This document shows, piece by piece, positions 22,387 through 34,221 of a stretch of DNA of 64,000 nt. The DNA is from Myxocyprinus asiaticus (Eukaryota; Chordata; Actinopteri; Cypriniformes; Catostomidae), in contig NC_059382.1 in the NCBI RefSeq assembly GCF_019703515.2, positions 17,723,001 to 17,787,000 of the forward strand, in the 5' to 3' direction. Each line of letters begins with the position of its first letter. Positions within the stretch are counted from its first letter, which is position 1. Both the position numbers and the translations under genes were made by a program. The notes below the pieces were generated by a model, which had not been told where the DNA came from, ran no database searches, and saw only the letters and a program-made list of their open reading frames with translations.

Positions 22387-23377
22387 CAGGGTCCCCACTC
22401 TTTTCAAGGCACAATTTTCCAGGAGATTTTATGTGCCCAACAAGTGCAATATCTAAGCAAAACACGTGTGTCTATTTAAATCGTGCTTTTATTTAGGCGT
22501 TTCAGTGTGTTTTTGATGGTAGTTTCTCACCTCCAGATAAGTAGTTTGCTACATGCCCCAGTGTGATTATTAATCCCCGCAAAGATGTGATTTAATTAAA
22601 TAAACACATAGTCTGTATGTGCTGTGCACTTCAGAGTTCTCTGCTCTCTGTCAACTCACACAAACACAAGAGCGCATGTAATGATCATGATGAGGTGTTT
22701 TCGGTGTATGAGCAGCCATCTTCACACATTCATTTTGAAGCATGTATCACTTGCAGATTATTTATTAAATTAAATCACAGACTTTTGCAGTTTAATTATC
22801 ACACTAAGACATATCACAATTTTCATTTGATTACTTGTGCAGTCAAACATTAATTTCCATCCAAATATGTCATATTCCATGACATTTTGCATTTTGTAGC
22901 TAATGCCATATGTGAATATGTTTAAAAACAAAATCAGTAGTCCGACTGTCATCGTTGTCTAAAATTTACAGCTCAAATGTTTTTATGGTTGACACAACAG
23001 CAATGTTGGAACGAAAAAAGCATATTTTTGTACTATATCAGTATTTAAACTATTTTGTCAGAGCAAAGCAGAGATGACAGCAGATGAGCACAGAATGTAT
23101 GTGACAGGGATTCATTCAAGACAGTTTTACAGTTGATGTTATTTCACAATGTGCAGCCGGCAGCAGTGACAAAACAGTACAAATGTGCATCTCACTCCTA
23201 TTCTGAGCAAAAACCTGGTTAGCAATGCCGTCAAACCGTTCTATTATTTAAATATTTTCAAGGACCAATAATTATTTTCCAGGACATTTTGGATTTTTTC
23301 TTATTTTCCATGACTTTTCTATGACTGGAAAACTGCATTGCAAAATTCCAGGTTTTCTAGGATGCGTAGGAACCCTG
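22387..23377. mobile_element. hAT-like non-autonomous transposon, long form
   Basis: The left end is cagggtccccactc. The right end, read inverted, is cagggttcctacgc followed by atcctagaaaacctggaatt. The interior has the ttttccagga/tccatgacttttc motifs shared with the shorter copies at 41926-42238 and 51028-51282. No transposase. Confidence 0.55.
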
Positions 23378-24637
23378 AATTACATAAATAAATTCCAAAC
23401 CTTAAATTTATAGAACTGAGACAAAAAAAGTGTTTGTTTTTCTTTCACTTCTTTTGTAAATTTAGTATCTCGATTGCCAGAAATCAACAGGGATGTAACT
23501 TCAAAGACACAGAATTTAGCACATCAGACCATATTTGGATGCAAAAATAAAATTTAATGTTGAAATTGTTGGAAATTATAATGATGCTGTGTGGTTTGGA
23601 TGTTATATCACACCCTGAGTGGTTTAAAATGGCTTTTAAAGATCTATACACTGTAAATTACACCATTCATCAGAGGGTTAATTAATACACTGATACCATG
23701 TACCAATATTATACATTTTATGTACAAATTTCAGTTAGACAAATAACTCTCCCTGAAGATTTTGAGAAAAGTTTTCTCCTAAATTTGAATTTGCTGCTGC
23801 TTTGATTCTTTAAGACACTAGTCTCCAATGCTGCTTAAAGGAACGGTTAGGCTAAAAATTAAGATGAATTAAACAATTTCAGAATTTTTTATTTTATATT
23901 TTTTGGTCAAACTATTCCTTTCATTTCAAACAGTGCTTGACAAACAGCCATAGCCAAACAAAGGCTTATGTGAGAGCGAGGGAATGCAAGTCTCTGTAAA
24001 ATATTTCATTTGGTGTGAGCCTTTCATCATGACGATTGAGAGGCCCTTTACGGGCTAGAGCACAGAGGCCCCTCCAGGTGAATTAAACTAGGTGTCTGTA
24101 TGTGTGTGTGCTTGAGTATGTGTAACATTCCTAATTATTTGAACACAAACAGACTTTGAAATGAACACATAGTGAGGTATGACATGCTATTAACATGAAC
24201 TCTTTGCACACAAACCAGCCTTTGACAGAATGGAAATACATCAACATATTCCACAGTGAGCCTGTGAACTCAGAATGAAAGTGTTTCTGATTTGTGGAAT
24301 AACAGGCTTTGCCATTGCATACATGCATGTGCTCACCTGCGAGGGGGATCAGAGCCAAATGTATGTAATCGCTCATGCACCTGTGTATGTGTGGTCGAGC
24401 AACAGTAACAGCATCTGCCTCTGGCAAGAGTTTGCACTTTTTGGTTCATTAGCAGCAGCACACCCTGGAAAAAATACAGCAAGATAATATAATACTGTAA
24501 GTCACACAGGTAAAAGTGAAAGAAAATGTGGACTAAATGTAAAAACAATTGCATATTTACATTGCATGGCAACTGGAACTGACAACCAACCACATTTGGG
24601 TATTTGACACATAACATGCATTGACCTTTATTTTAAT
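23378..24637. other. Non-coding stretch with a minimal MITE
   Basis: Apart from the short element at 23835-23923 nothing is recognisable. The frames at 24131-24427 and 24275-24487 overlap on opposite strands and resemble no family I know. Confidence 0.35.
23835..23923. repeat. Very short (about 90 bp) TTAA-ended MITE derivative
   Basis: Starts ttaaaggaacggttaggct and ends tttggtcaaactattccttt. These are the two termini of the fold-back family with almost no interior, apparently an internal-deletion form. Confidence 0.5.
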
Positions 24638-25621
24638 TAAAGTAATATTTCATGCAAAAATAAAAATGCTGTCATCATTTACTCACCCTTATGCCATCCC
24701 AGATGTGTATGACTTTCTTTCATCTGCTGAACTCAAATCAAGGGGTAGCTCACCAAGTATTCGAATCCAGGGCGTGCTGAGTGACTCCAGCCAGGACTCC
24801 TAAGCAACCAAATTGGCCCGGTTGCTAGGGAGGGTAGAGTCACATGAGGTAACCTCCTCGTGGTCGTGATTAGTGGTTCTTGCTCTCAATGGGGCGCGTG
24901 GTAAGTTGTGAGTGGATCGCGGAGAGTAGCATGAGTCTCCACATGCTGGGAGTCTCCGCAGTGTCGTGCACAACAAGCCATGTGATAAGATGCATGGATT
25001 GACTGTCTCAGAAGTGGAGGCAACTGAGGCTTGTCCTCCGCCACCCGGATTGAGGTGAGCAACCGCGCCACCACAAGGACCTACTAAGTAGTAGTGGGAA
25101 TTGGGCATTCCAAATTAGGGAGAAAAGGGGATAAATATATTAAAAAAAAATAAAATAAATAAAAAAAAAAATCACATAAGGCATAACGAAATTAATCCAT
25201 ACAACTCCAGGGGTTAAATCCATGTCATCTGAAATGATATGATACAGTAGGTGTGGGTGAGAAACACCTATCAATGTTAAAAAAGATCAATATTTAAGTC
25301 CTTTTTTTTACTATAAATTCTCCACCCTGCTCAGTCAATCTCCACTTTAACTTTCACATTCTTCTTCTTGTGTTTTTGGTGATTCACATTCTTCATGCTT
25401 ATCGCCCCCTACTGGGCAGGGAGAAGAATTTCTAGCAAAAAAAAGACTTAAATATTCATATGTTTCTCACCCAAAGCTATTATATCACTTCAGAAGACAT
25501 TGATTTATCCACTGGAGTCATATGGATTACTTTTATGCTGCATTTATGTGCTTTTTGGAGCTTCACAATTTTGGCACCCATTCACTTGCATTGAATGGAC
25601 CTACAGAGCTGAGATATTCTA
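24638..25621. mobile_element. Fold-back MITE interrupted by a SINE
   Basis: The left part (ttaaagtaatatttcatgc, catttactcacccttatgcc) and right part (cactggagtcatatggatta, cattgaatggacctacagag) match the fold-back family at 8125. The tRNA-derived SINE occupies 24740-25172, and the piece of the MITE normally lying there is missing. The right terminus is lost into the (ATCT) repeat. Confidence 0.65.
24740..25172 (+). mobile_element. tRNA-derived SINE, head partly deleted
   Basis: It begins gggtagctcaccaagtattc then gaatccagggcgtgctg. Box A-like GTAGCTCACCAAG is followed at once by box B-like TATTCGAATCC, so the tRNA-like middle is deleted. The body matches the SINE at 6770-7225 (opposite strand). 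It ends in an A-rich tail at about 25140-25172. Confidence 0.8.
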
Positions 25622-25642
25622 TCTATCTATCTATCTATCTAT
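25619..25642. repeat. (ATCT)6 microsatellite
   Basis: Six tetranucleotide units directly at the right end of the interrupted MITE. Confidence 0.9.
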
Positions 25643-26578
25643 AGTGGAGTGGACCTTTTGAAGGCCTTCCTTGTCTTATAAATGTATGCGTTGTAATATA
25701 AATTACACTATATCCCTAAAGTATTTCAGTAGCCTCTCATACATTTCTCGTTGTAAAAACTGCACAAATATGTAATGTTATACAACTTTCAATTAATCAA
25801 ATTTTAATGTAATTAGACCTCAGAGTTGATCCTCTAGAATTTTTAGCACTGTGATCAAACTGTTCTGTTGAGCATAGTATGAGTTGGTGATCCAGTCTAC
25901 TATTGGCAGTGCTGGGAAAGAGAGGTTGCAGAGGTCAGTGCAGCTGCTGTAGGGATGGCACGACTGCTGGGCGTCCGTCACAGCTATGATAAGCTCAGTG
26001 GATGGGTCTGGCATGCTAAAGTGTACAGGAGATTAGACATAATACTGGAGGCCGAACAGACAGGGTGTTGGTAGAAGCTGACTTCTTATTCTGAACAGAG
26101 ATAAATTCAGCTGCTGGTAGGTGTCCCTGATCTTGGATCAGTAAAAAGCTGACTTTATTCCCTGATTGAGATTGTGGTGTTGAAAGATGCTGTCTTTCCT
26201 TTCCCTGTGAGAATAATCCCTTTGTGTTCAGTGTAGAATGTGAATGAATGATTACCAGCAGTCTGAGTATCAGCAGAGGTCTCCCACACACAACACGGAG
26301 ACATTGTGTCCAGGCCAGTTATTTCCTTCCACTCTCTACATCCCCACATCTGTGACTTCTGTGAGTGAGGGGCAACTGTGTTGGACATGCATTACATTTG
26401 ACTTTGGGGTACGCAGTAGGAGGCTCAATGAAGCGAGTCATTGCTACATACAAAACATGCGCTGAGGGTATAGAAAGCGATCGTAAATGAGAGTTTTATA
26501 TATGGAGCTGAGGTAATAAGCAACTGGACCTGCCTCAGATCCTCCAGAATTATCCCTGTGTGCATATACTGATTTATA
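25643..26578. other. Non-coding or unassigned stretch
   Basis: Apart from the candidate exon at 25820-26015 no gene-like signal was found. Overlapping short frames at 26016-26465 occur on both strands and are not recognisable. Confidence 0.35.
25820..26015 (-). CDS. Candidate terminal exon, unrecognised protein
   Basis: On the minus strand a pyrimidine-rich stretch ending CACTTTAG precedes base 26015. A 64-codon frame then opens with MPDPSTELIIAVTDAQQ and ends TVLKILEDQL plus TGA at 25820. An internal alternative acceptor (CTCTTTCCCAG) precedes ALPIVDWITNSYYAQQ. The composition is less AT-rich than its surroundings and the peptide looks protein-like, with two Cys in SCHPYSSCTDLC and a hydrophobic end. 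I do not recognise the family, and no partner exon was found upstream (to the right). It may be a chance frame. Confidence 0.25.
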
Positions 26579-28741
26579 CCAGAGATACTCAACTGGTGGG
26601 TTGTAATCCATAAAAAGGTGTGTTCTGTTAGGGTCGCAGAAAGCAGGGGAAAATAGTGCTAAAATACATATACAGTTTTTCTCAATCGCTTTGGCTCATT
26701 TTTTGAAACAGTCTTACTGTAACATTCTCTAAACTGTAAATGCAATTGTCACAACTGTTTTATGGGAATCACAACTCTAGTGCATGTCTGCAGAATGTAG
26801 TAACTCACCCAAAACATGCTTCAAAACCTAGTTATTGTGTCAGTAAATTGGCTAATGCCGCCAAAATGAAAAGTTTTTTTTGTCATCGTGTGAGCCGTAC
26901 TGGTCAAAATGTTTAGATGTTTTTTCACCATGGCAGTCAACCCTGGAAATGTTTGTTATATACAAATTTCATTTTTGTTCTACATTTTTGTTGACACTGA
27001 CTGCTTACTGTACTATACAAGAATGTCAGTTTTGTCTAGCTGAATGCTAATGTATATCACACTGAGCTTTTTAGAAACCGATTTCAACAGTAGGTAAAAG
27101 TTTACTGGGAAAAGTCAACACTGTAGTACACATAATATATACAGGATATACACATTTGTATGTATACAGTAAATTTACTTTTGTAGCAATGTGTTACATG
27201 AAAACAGAAAATTAATATTTGCATGTACATTTTTACAAATTTCTTACATGTAAAGTCATATATAGTGAACATAAAATTGACACAAAATGACATCCATGCA
27301 AAAACAAAAAACAAACAAACAAAAAACACCAAACAAACCCGCAACAATGAAAAGACCTGCGGTAGTTCTGTAAAAAAATAATTTTTTGTACCTCCTCACA
27401 GTACAAGTTCCCATCTTCTTGGTGGACATCCTGTCACACTTGTTGATCTAGCCAGAGATTTAGCAGACATCATAAACATTCGATGTCAGATATTTATGGA
27501 ATATTCATTTATGTCTGACAGATTTTGATAATTGAATGGATCATTTAGCATGTGATGGCTCACACGATGAAAGAATGTTTAAAAGTTGTGAAGAGCATGA
27601 CAGTTTCACTGAGAATCAACTCATCAGTTTTGATCAGCAAGCCATGTGCATTTAGTTATTGTGCAAATTATAGACAATTGTACTTACTCTTTTGCACATA
27701 TGTGCCAAAACGCGTGCAATTTGCTTAAATGAATAAGAAATTCAAATCTGGTGTGAACAAGAAACTAATTGTTCAGAGATTTGAACTTATTGTTTTGAAA
27801 AAAAATAATTCTCATTCGAGAATTGAGCCAAAGCGATTGAGAAAAACTGTAATACAATGCAACTAATTATGTATAGTTAGGATAGCAAAATAATTAGGCT
27901 TATTAGTAATTAGGTAGGAGAAAACACTTCCCATATCTCCTGTTTTTGACATCAAAGGCTGTGCATACAATCAAACTCTACAATATTTTTCAAGCTACAA
28001 TTTCCAACTAGTAGTAGTGTATTGTCACAAAATGCTGCATTTGTCACACTGTATTGCGAATGAAGCAATGGATCAGTAATCAAATGCACTCACCTTATGT
28101 TCTCTTGGGAAATAAAAAACCTCACTTCAATAACTCAAAAGTGAAAAGTTTTTTTCACGAGCTCATTTAAATGAATCAATTAAATTAACGATTCACTTAT
28201 ATGAGGCACTGGGCACTCTTCATTTTAGTTAGTCTGTCCATCTGGACGCTTCATTTAATTAATTAGTTCATATAAATGATTCACTAATTCACTCGAGCCC
28301 CTGAGCAACCTTAAAGGGATTTTGCCTTCTTTTTTGAAGCAAAATATTTAGTTGATTGCTGCTGTTTATCACTATATTTCGACTTAGTTATATAAAATAA
28401 GGTGTTTTCTAGTTTTATTAGTTCATATTCAGTTTAAATTTATATCTTCATTTGAATGTAGTCACCCTAATTGTTTAATGTCACCCTGATTACAAAATAC
28501 AATCGTATTGTTATTATATCTTTGTTAATTAGCTTCAGTGTAGCTGTAGATTATTTTCGTTAGTTACTTGTAGTGTAGCAGCTCACTACTTTTAGAGTAG
28601 CTTGGCTGTAGTTTGACTACTAAAAGTTATGAGTAGCATGTAGCTAGGATGCTACAGTTTCAAAGTAGCTTCCACAACACTGGTTGGGTCACCACTTGAT
28701 GTCCAAAATCTTGGTCCTGAAACAAAACTAATTGAGAACCA
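26579..28741. mobile_element. hAT-like shell with nested insertions
   Basis: The left end (gatactcaactggtgggttg, then gggtcgcagaaagc) is typical of fish hAT termini carrying a ctcaactggtgggt motif. The right end (actggttgggtcaccacttg, then aactaattgagaacc) is its partner. Between them lies the 26673-27849 element and further AT-rich DNA. No transposase. The pairing is an inference from the terminal motifs. Confidence 0.4.
26673..27849. mobile_element. Non-autonomous Tc1/mariner-like element
   Basis: The terminal inverted repeats are cagtttttctcaatcgcttt then ggctca, and their inverse tgagccaaagcgattgagaa then aaactg, about 26 bp and near perfect. TA dinucleotides flank both ends (26671-26672, 27850-27851). 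The 1.1-kb interior has no transposase motifs. Confidence 0.78.
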
Positions 28742-29519
28742 AATTGCTGCAGTACGCATTTTGTCAAAATTGAATTATGACCAAAATCAGGCCTCTTGGA
28801 TTATGATCTGTACAGTGACAGACTGATTTGACTCAACTATGCTCAGATTTCGAGAAAATGTCAGAGTGTGAAATTTCAGCAACTACAAAATCCACACTAC
28901 AACCAAGTAGCTTTCAAGCTACTACATTTTGCCTTTGTAGGGCAGCACTGATTTATACCACTCCATATTAAAAGCAAAGAAAGGACAGAGAGGGGTGCAA
29001 TGGCGCCAAAGCTATTGATGACTCTCACTCTCTATCTACAGTGCAAACACACTTGACAAATTTGACAGAAGAGAGGAGAGGGGCTGAGACACCAAAAGAC
29101 TAATGGGAGAAAGATAAACAGAGACAGAAAAGACAGACAAGGTGAAGAGATAGAGAAATGTACTGGCCCCCAGTAGACCTGATAAAACGGTGTGGATGAC
29201 TTCATTTCCCAGCACTAGGTACAGAGGGCGTACAAGAAGGCAATGGGCTGGTGAGGGGGGCCAAGGGAGGGTGGTGGCCAGCAATGCTTTTCCATGGCTA
29301 CCATGTTTAATGGCTTGGAATCTGCGCCAGTGACTCTTCTCATGTAGCGCTGTAGGGGAGGGTGTCTGATCCTGACCTATGCACCCTCAGCTGGTCTTCT
29401 ACTCCAAAAGGATCCATTTCTTCAGTCTGTTCTGCATAAATCACATCACATGATTGGAATCAGATTACAAGCAAGACAACATCAAAGTAAGATGTTGGTT
29501 GGTATGATGCATTTTTAAC
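28742..29519. other. Non-coding stretch
   Basis: Contains a GC-richer patch at about 29150-29280 with no recognisable coding content. Possibly unique sequence; nothing more can be supported. Confidence 0.35.
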
Positions 29520-30289
29520 AACCTGGGCCTCGTTTCCCAATAACGATTGATCTTAGCGGTTAAGAGCATTTTCTACGAGTGATTCTATGAACGTTCATTA
29601 TTTTTTATGTGCGTTTACGAAAACTGCACTTAACATGAACGTGCGAGGATGTGCTTTAAGTGCTACTTAAGAGAGATGCTGTCCATAAATGTGAAGTGCT
29701 GAAATGTGACCATAAAGTGCTGCTATTCATTGTAACTTCATTATATTTGTGCGTAATTTTAAAACGTTTGTAATTTAGCTCGCTGTAAATATTTATCATT
29801 CATCAGATGTACATTTTAATATTTTGTTTTCAAAATTTGCACTGTGGGTCGAGATTAAAGCTTCCAGGATCAGTGAAGACAGTGGAGACCCTGTGTATGG
29901 TCCTGCTCATGACAACAAGCATTAATTGAATATAACGAGGTTCACCGTGTTATTGCGGAGCGCAAAATGAGGAGATGCGTGGAAACTGCACTTCAGGGAC
30001 ATTCACCAATTTAAGGGACTCAAGGGAGATCTGCTCTTTACTCCCAAAAGTGATAACTGTAACACTAATAACAATGCTACACAACATGTGCAGTACTACA
30101 CAATGCATGGCGTGGGTGAGAGCGCCCTTAGGTGTCGGAGAGGAAGAGATGAGGATGAGGAGCCAAAATACTGTACAGATGATTTTCATGCATGGCATCA
30201 AGTTACTGACTTTTTTCCTTTCTCTTCTGATTGTAATTCTTACAGTTCTCTGCAACAACCATTCCACCACTTGGTTGTTACCAACTAGT
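29520..30289 (+). mobile_element. Possible PIF/Harbinger-type transposon remnant
   Basis: A start such as ctgggcctcgtttcccaata is a common fish repeat end. At 30040-30100 the plus strand encodes LLPKVITVTLITMLHNMC, which resembles the C-terminal P-x-K-V...ACxxLHN segment of Harbinger transposases. Upstream codons are broken by stops. It is interrupted on the right by the LTR element at 30290. The assignment is weak because only one motif is readable. Confidence 0.3.
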
Positions 30290-30779
30290 TGTCACGGAGA
30301 AACTCATGGACTCAATCGCGGGGTTTATTGCACAGGTGAATGAAACAGAGAAGAAAACAACAGGTGAGTCAGTCCAGAAACAGATGTGTTGCAAACAGCA
30401 GGTGTGTAATATCCAGATTGGGAAATATAGTGATGTACAGATGACAGGAAAACTCACAACAGTTCTTTGATCCTTGCAGGAAACGTAAACAACACAGGAG
30501 AGTCCAATATGCGGGGGAATAAACGTAGGAAGAAACAACACTAAACTCTGATGAGGGGGACAATAACTAGGTAAGTATTTACACTGGAAGGTCTAGACGA
30601 AACTAGGGAGTTCGTAGTCTCCGGGGAAACACTGACAAGAACAGACACTGAATGTGTGTGAGAATGGGGTATAAATGAAGTCCTTGATTAGTCACTGATG
30701 AAGTGCAGGTATGTGTGATTAACTCAGGGGAGAGTGAGCGGGTGTAGAGCGAGAGAGGGAGTCCGGTGGATTCATGACA
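30290..30779 (-). repeat. 3' LTR (minus orientation) of the small LTR element
   Basis: Bounded by tgtcacgg on the left and catgaca on the right (TG...CA on either strand). The part from 30558 to 30779 is repeated at 31061-31300. Confidence 0.7.
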
Positions 30780-31028
30780 GAATCCACCGTCATCCACCCA
30801 TTTCCCAGTCATCGACTGGGAAATGGGAGTCCTTTTCCTTCTCCTCTTCCTCCGGACAGCTGGGAGTGCTTTTGAGGGAACGGTCGAGGCTACAGGTGCC
30901 GGCTCTGGCTCGTTTACCGTGGAAGGCGTGGGTGCTGGCTCGTTTACCATGGCAGGCGTGGGCGCTGGCTCGTTTACTGTGGCAGGCATGGGTGCTGGCA
31001 GTGGCCTGGGGCTCCTGCCATAACCCAC
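30780..31028 (-). pseudogene. Repeat-rich gag tail fragment
   Basis: The minus strand encodes repeated units of the type ATVNEPAPTPAMVNEPAPTP followed by a basic stretch (RRKRRRKR). The same two-part arrangement occurs in the gag-only element at 19450-19690. The frame then runs on into the LTR. It looks like the remains of the same kind of gag protein after a large deletion. Confidence 0.55.
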
Positions 31029-31060
31029 AGTGTACGGGGGGAATGTGACCTCCGTGGTCG

Positions 31061-31300
31061 GGACAATAACTAGGTAAGTATTTACACTGGAAGTCTAAAC
31101 GAGTCCGTAGTCTCTGGGGAAACACTGACAAGGACAGACACTGAATGTGTGTGAGAGCAGGGTATAAATTAAGTCCTTGATCAGTCACTTATGTGATCAC
31201 AGGTACGTGTGATCAACTCAGGGGAGAGTGTGCGGAGTGTGGAGTGAGAAAGAGGGAGTGGAGTGTGGAGTGAGAGAGGGAGTCCGGTGGATCCGTGACA
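31061..31300 (-). repeat. 5' LTR (minus orientation), truncated
   Basis: It shares gacaataactaggtaagta and most of the following 220 bp with the other LTR. It carries a local duplication of agtgtggagtgaga. The inner end is missing. Confidence 0.68.
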
Positions 31301-31385
31301 CTAGTCCACAAATAACTTTAATTGTTTACTTAATAATTTATTGTTCACCCAATATTGACTAACAATTTTCTGTATATATTATTGC

Positions 31386-31427
<42 letters not shown>

Positions 31428-32724
31428 CATTGTCAGTTAAAAAATAAATAAAATAAAACATGTATACTGATATTAAATGAGCATAAAGTGTAAGTCTGTA
31501 TGCTTACAATGTTCTTAATAGTGAATGACCCTGGCCCCTTGGTTAAGAGACACTACACTAGCATACAAATGGCCTTTCATGGGGTCTTGCTTAGTGCAGA
31601 TTCCTATGAAATAACAGATGACTTAAAGATCTACCTTTAAATTACAGTATAGAACTGCAAAATAGAGGCGAATTATGTTGACGTAAGAGCCATCAGCCAA
31701 TTTGTGGCATCAAATTCCTCTGAAGCTCACTTTCAGCTGGCAACTTCATCTTTAATCACCTCTGCGTCTAGAGAGACAAATCTGGAAGGAAAAAAATCTG
31801 GCGACATTTCCTGGCAGTCCTTGGAGAACATAATCATATATGGTCTAAAGCTTTGAATGATCGCTAAGCATTTTAGTAAGCCTGCCCCATGACATCATGA
31901 CTAAGTGTGCATTTAGACAAACACATGTGTGACAGCATGTGCTGCCAAATTTTGTAGAGTTTGTAGAAAGTCTGTGTGTTGCAGTGCGTGACTGAGTTCC
32001 TCTGATCTGTTTGTGCACCCTTTTAAATGTTTCAAAGGTGTGCTTTTGTTTAGCTAAACACTTTCATCAGGTTTTGTTTTCTTAGTTGGCATTCATTTAA
32101 CATGGATCTACAGGTTTGTTCAAGAGAAAGCGCAGAACAATTACCTCTTCTGTTCTCCCACCCCAGTGTTCGCTTTACAAAAACAACAATAGCCCCAAGC
32201 AATGTGATTTAAACATACGTTGTATGTTTACCATCATTAACTAATAAACATCAAAGTAGTGGTTGCTGAGACACAGTACAACATTATCAAGTTTTTAGCC
32301 AATACCCTCCCAGAGGTGATTACAGTATGTCCTGTAGCCATTCAGTCTTTCATTCATTTCATTCACACGGTCCCATGTGCTGATGTGTTGTTTCCCCTTT
32401 CAGACTAACTTCCAGTCTGTTTATGCACAGATCGTCAGACTGAGCAGTTGTTGGACTGATAATATTAGAAAGCCATTTCCCCGTGGCATCACTTTCAAAA
32501 TGCATTTGAACATAAATGTCATGTTCTATATAAATCTAAACACACATTTTTCTATGATGTCACAATTCAAAATGTTCCAAATGGTATAAATCATCTTCCA
32601 GATGCTAAAATATTTACGCATACATGAGGACACGCTAAATTACACAGTCATAAACTGTTTATTTCCAGACCAGCTTGCTGAGCACATTTAACCCCAACCT
32701 CTGTAATGACAAACCTCTCTTTGC
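31301..32724. other. Non-coding stretch with (TTA)n
   Basis: Holds an uninterrupted TTA/ATT run at about 31387-31426. The remainder is AT-rich, with no coding domain or recognised repeat boundary. Confidence 0.4.
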
Positions 32725-33202
32725 TTAAAGGGATAGTTCAATATTTCAGATCAATATTTAAATCCTTTTTTTTACTATAAATTCTCCTCCCTGCTCAGTC
32801 AATTTCCATTTCAGTTTTACTTTCCCATTCATCTTCTTCTGTTTTTAGTGATTCACATTCTTCATGCATATCGCTCCCTACTGGGCAGAGAGGAGAATTC
32901 ATGATAAAATAAATACTTAAATATGGATCTGTTTCTCACGTACAGCTGTCATATCGTGTCTGAAGATATGGATTTAAATGCTGGAGTCATATGGATTACT
33001 TTTATGCTGCCTTTATGTGGATTTTGGAGCTTTAAAATGTTGGCACCATTCACTTGCATTGTATGGACCAACAGAGTAAAATATTCTTCTAAAAATCTTA
33101 ATCTGTGTTCTGCAGAGGAAAGAAAGTCATACACAGCTGGGATGGCATGAGGGTGAGTAAATGATGAGAGAATTTTCATTTTTGGCTGAACTATTCCTTT
33201 AA
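32725..33202. repeat. TTAA-ended fold-back MITE
   Basis: Starts ttaaagggatagttcaat and ends tttggctgaactattccttt then aa. The right half matches the family closely (cacttgcattgtatggac); the left half has an internal deletion, so the arms are unequal. Confidence 0.68.
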
Positions 33203-34221
33203 CTTTAAAAAATCTTTAAATCAGATGTGGGCAAGCATAGATTTGGTTTATTTAGTGCTGGATATCCCAAGACTATAAAATGGATAAGATAGTGATGAAA
33301 GGTTTTTGTAGTTTAGGATTTTTAATTTAGTTTTTATTTCAATTTTATTTCAATTTGGCCTTTAAATATAGTTATGTTTTCATTATTTTCACTCTAGGAT
33401 TAATAGTTTTAGTTTAGATTTAGTTTTAACAGTGGCTTATTTAACTTTAGATTTGGGGTATATTTAGTAATGTAGTTTTGTATTTTAGGGCTGTCAAAGT
33501 TAATTTGTTCACTGAAATAATTTATCTAATTGTGGCATTTTCATGTTTAATGAATGTTGTAAAGGTTCCAAATTTAAAAATGTGTATGCAAATGTTTTAA
33601 TTAATTGTGTTAATTTTATTTAGCTTTAGAGTCATGAAAATGACTCATAATTTTTTCCCAATTATGTTCTGTTTTAAATTCAGTTATTAAAAAGGTTCAG
33701 TTATTAAAATTCAGCTTTTTAATTTTCATTTCCATTAATGATAATAACACTGTGCTGGTGTCTAGCACATATCCATCATAATCTTTACATATCTGTGTAC
33801 TTCATAAGCGTCATCGGGTGCTGTGAGAAGACACCCTGTATCACCCAACTATCTCACACTCTAAAAATAAAATAAGCCGTAATGTCAACTAGTCTTGGCT
33901 GTGCTGACCGGAGAAAGAATCTGAGCTTTGAGACGAGCATTGAGATGCAAGGAGGATGGAAAGAGAGTGGGGGGAGAGAGTCAAGAGAGAGGTTCAAATT
34001 TAAATGCAGACACTACAGACAGATTAAAGCAGGTTGACCTATGAGGCACACACAAGCACGGAAATCTTTTCATGCCATTTAATTCCACTGATTAATGTGA
34101 GGTCCCAAACTGAGCTTACTGTGCCCAAGAAGTCTAAGGGAAAGTCACCTTTTTGCATCTCGACATTCAAACACAGGCCAAAGTGTCAGGACATCACAGG
34201 AAAGATAAACATACACACATA
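33203..34221. other. AT-rich non-coding stretch
   Basis: A degenerate tttagttttagttt-type low-complexity region at about 33310-33480, then ordinary non-coding DNA. No gene seen. Confidence 0.4.

Larger units (their letters stand above)
30290..31300 (-). mobile_element. Small non-autonomous LTR element with intact target duplication
   Basis: It is flanked by a perfect 5-bp duplication CTAGT (30285-30289 and 31301-31305). In minus orientation both LTRs start TGTCA (TGTCACGG at the right end). The left copy (30290-30779) is longer than the right (about 31061-31300). The interior encodes only a short NEP/TP-rich and basic peptide related to the gag-only element at 18470-20736. No enzyme domains. 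Confidence 0.75.
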
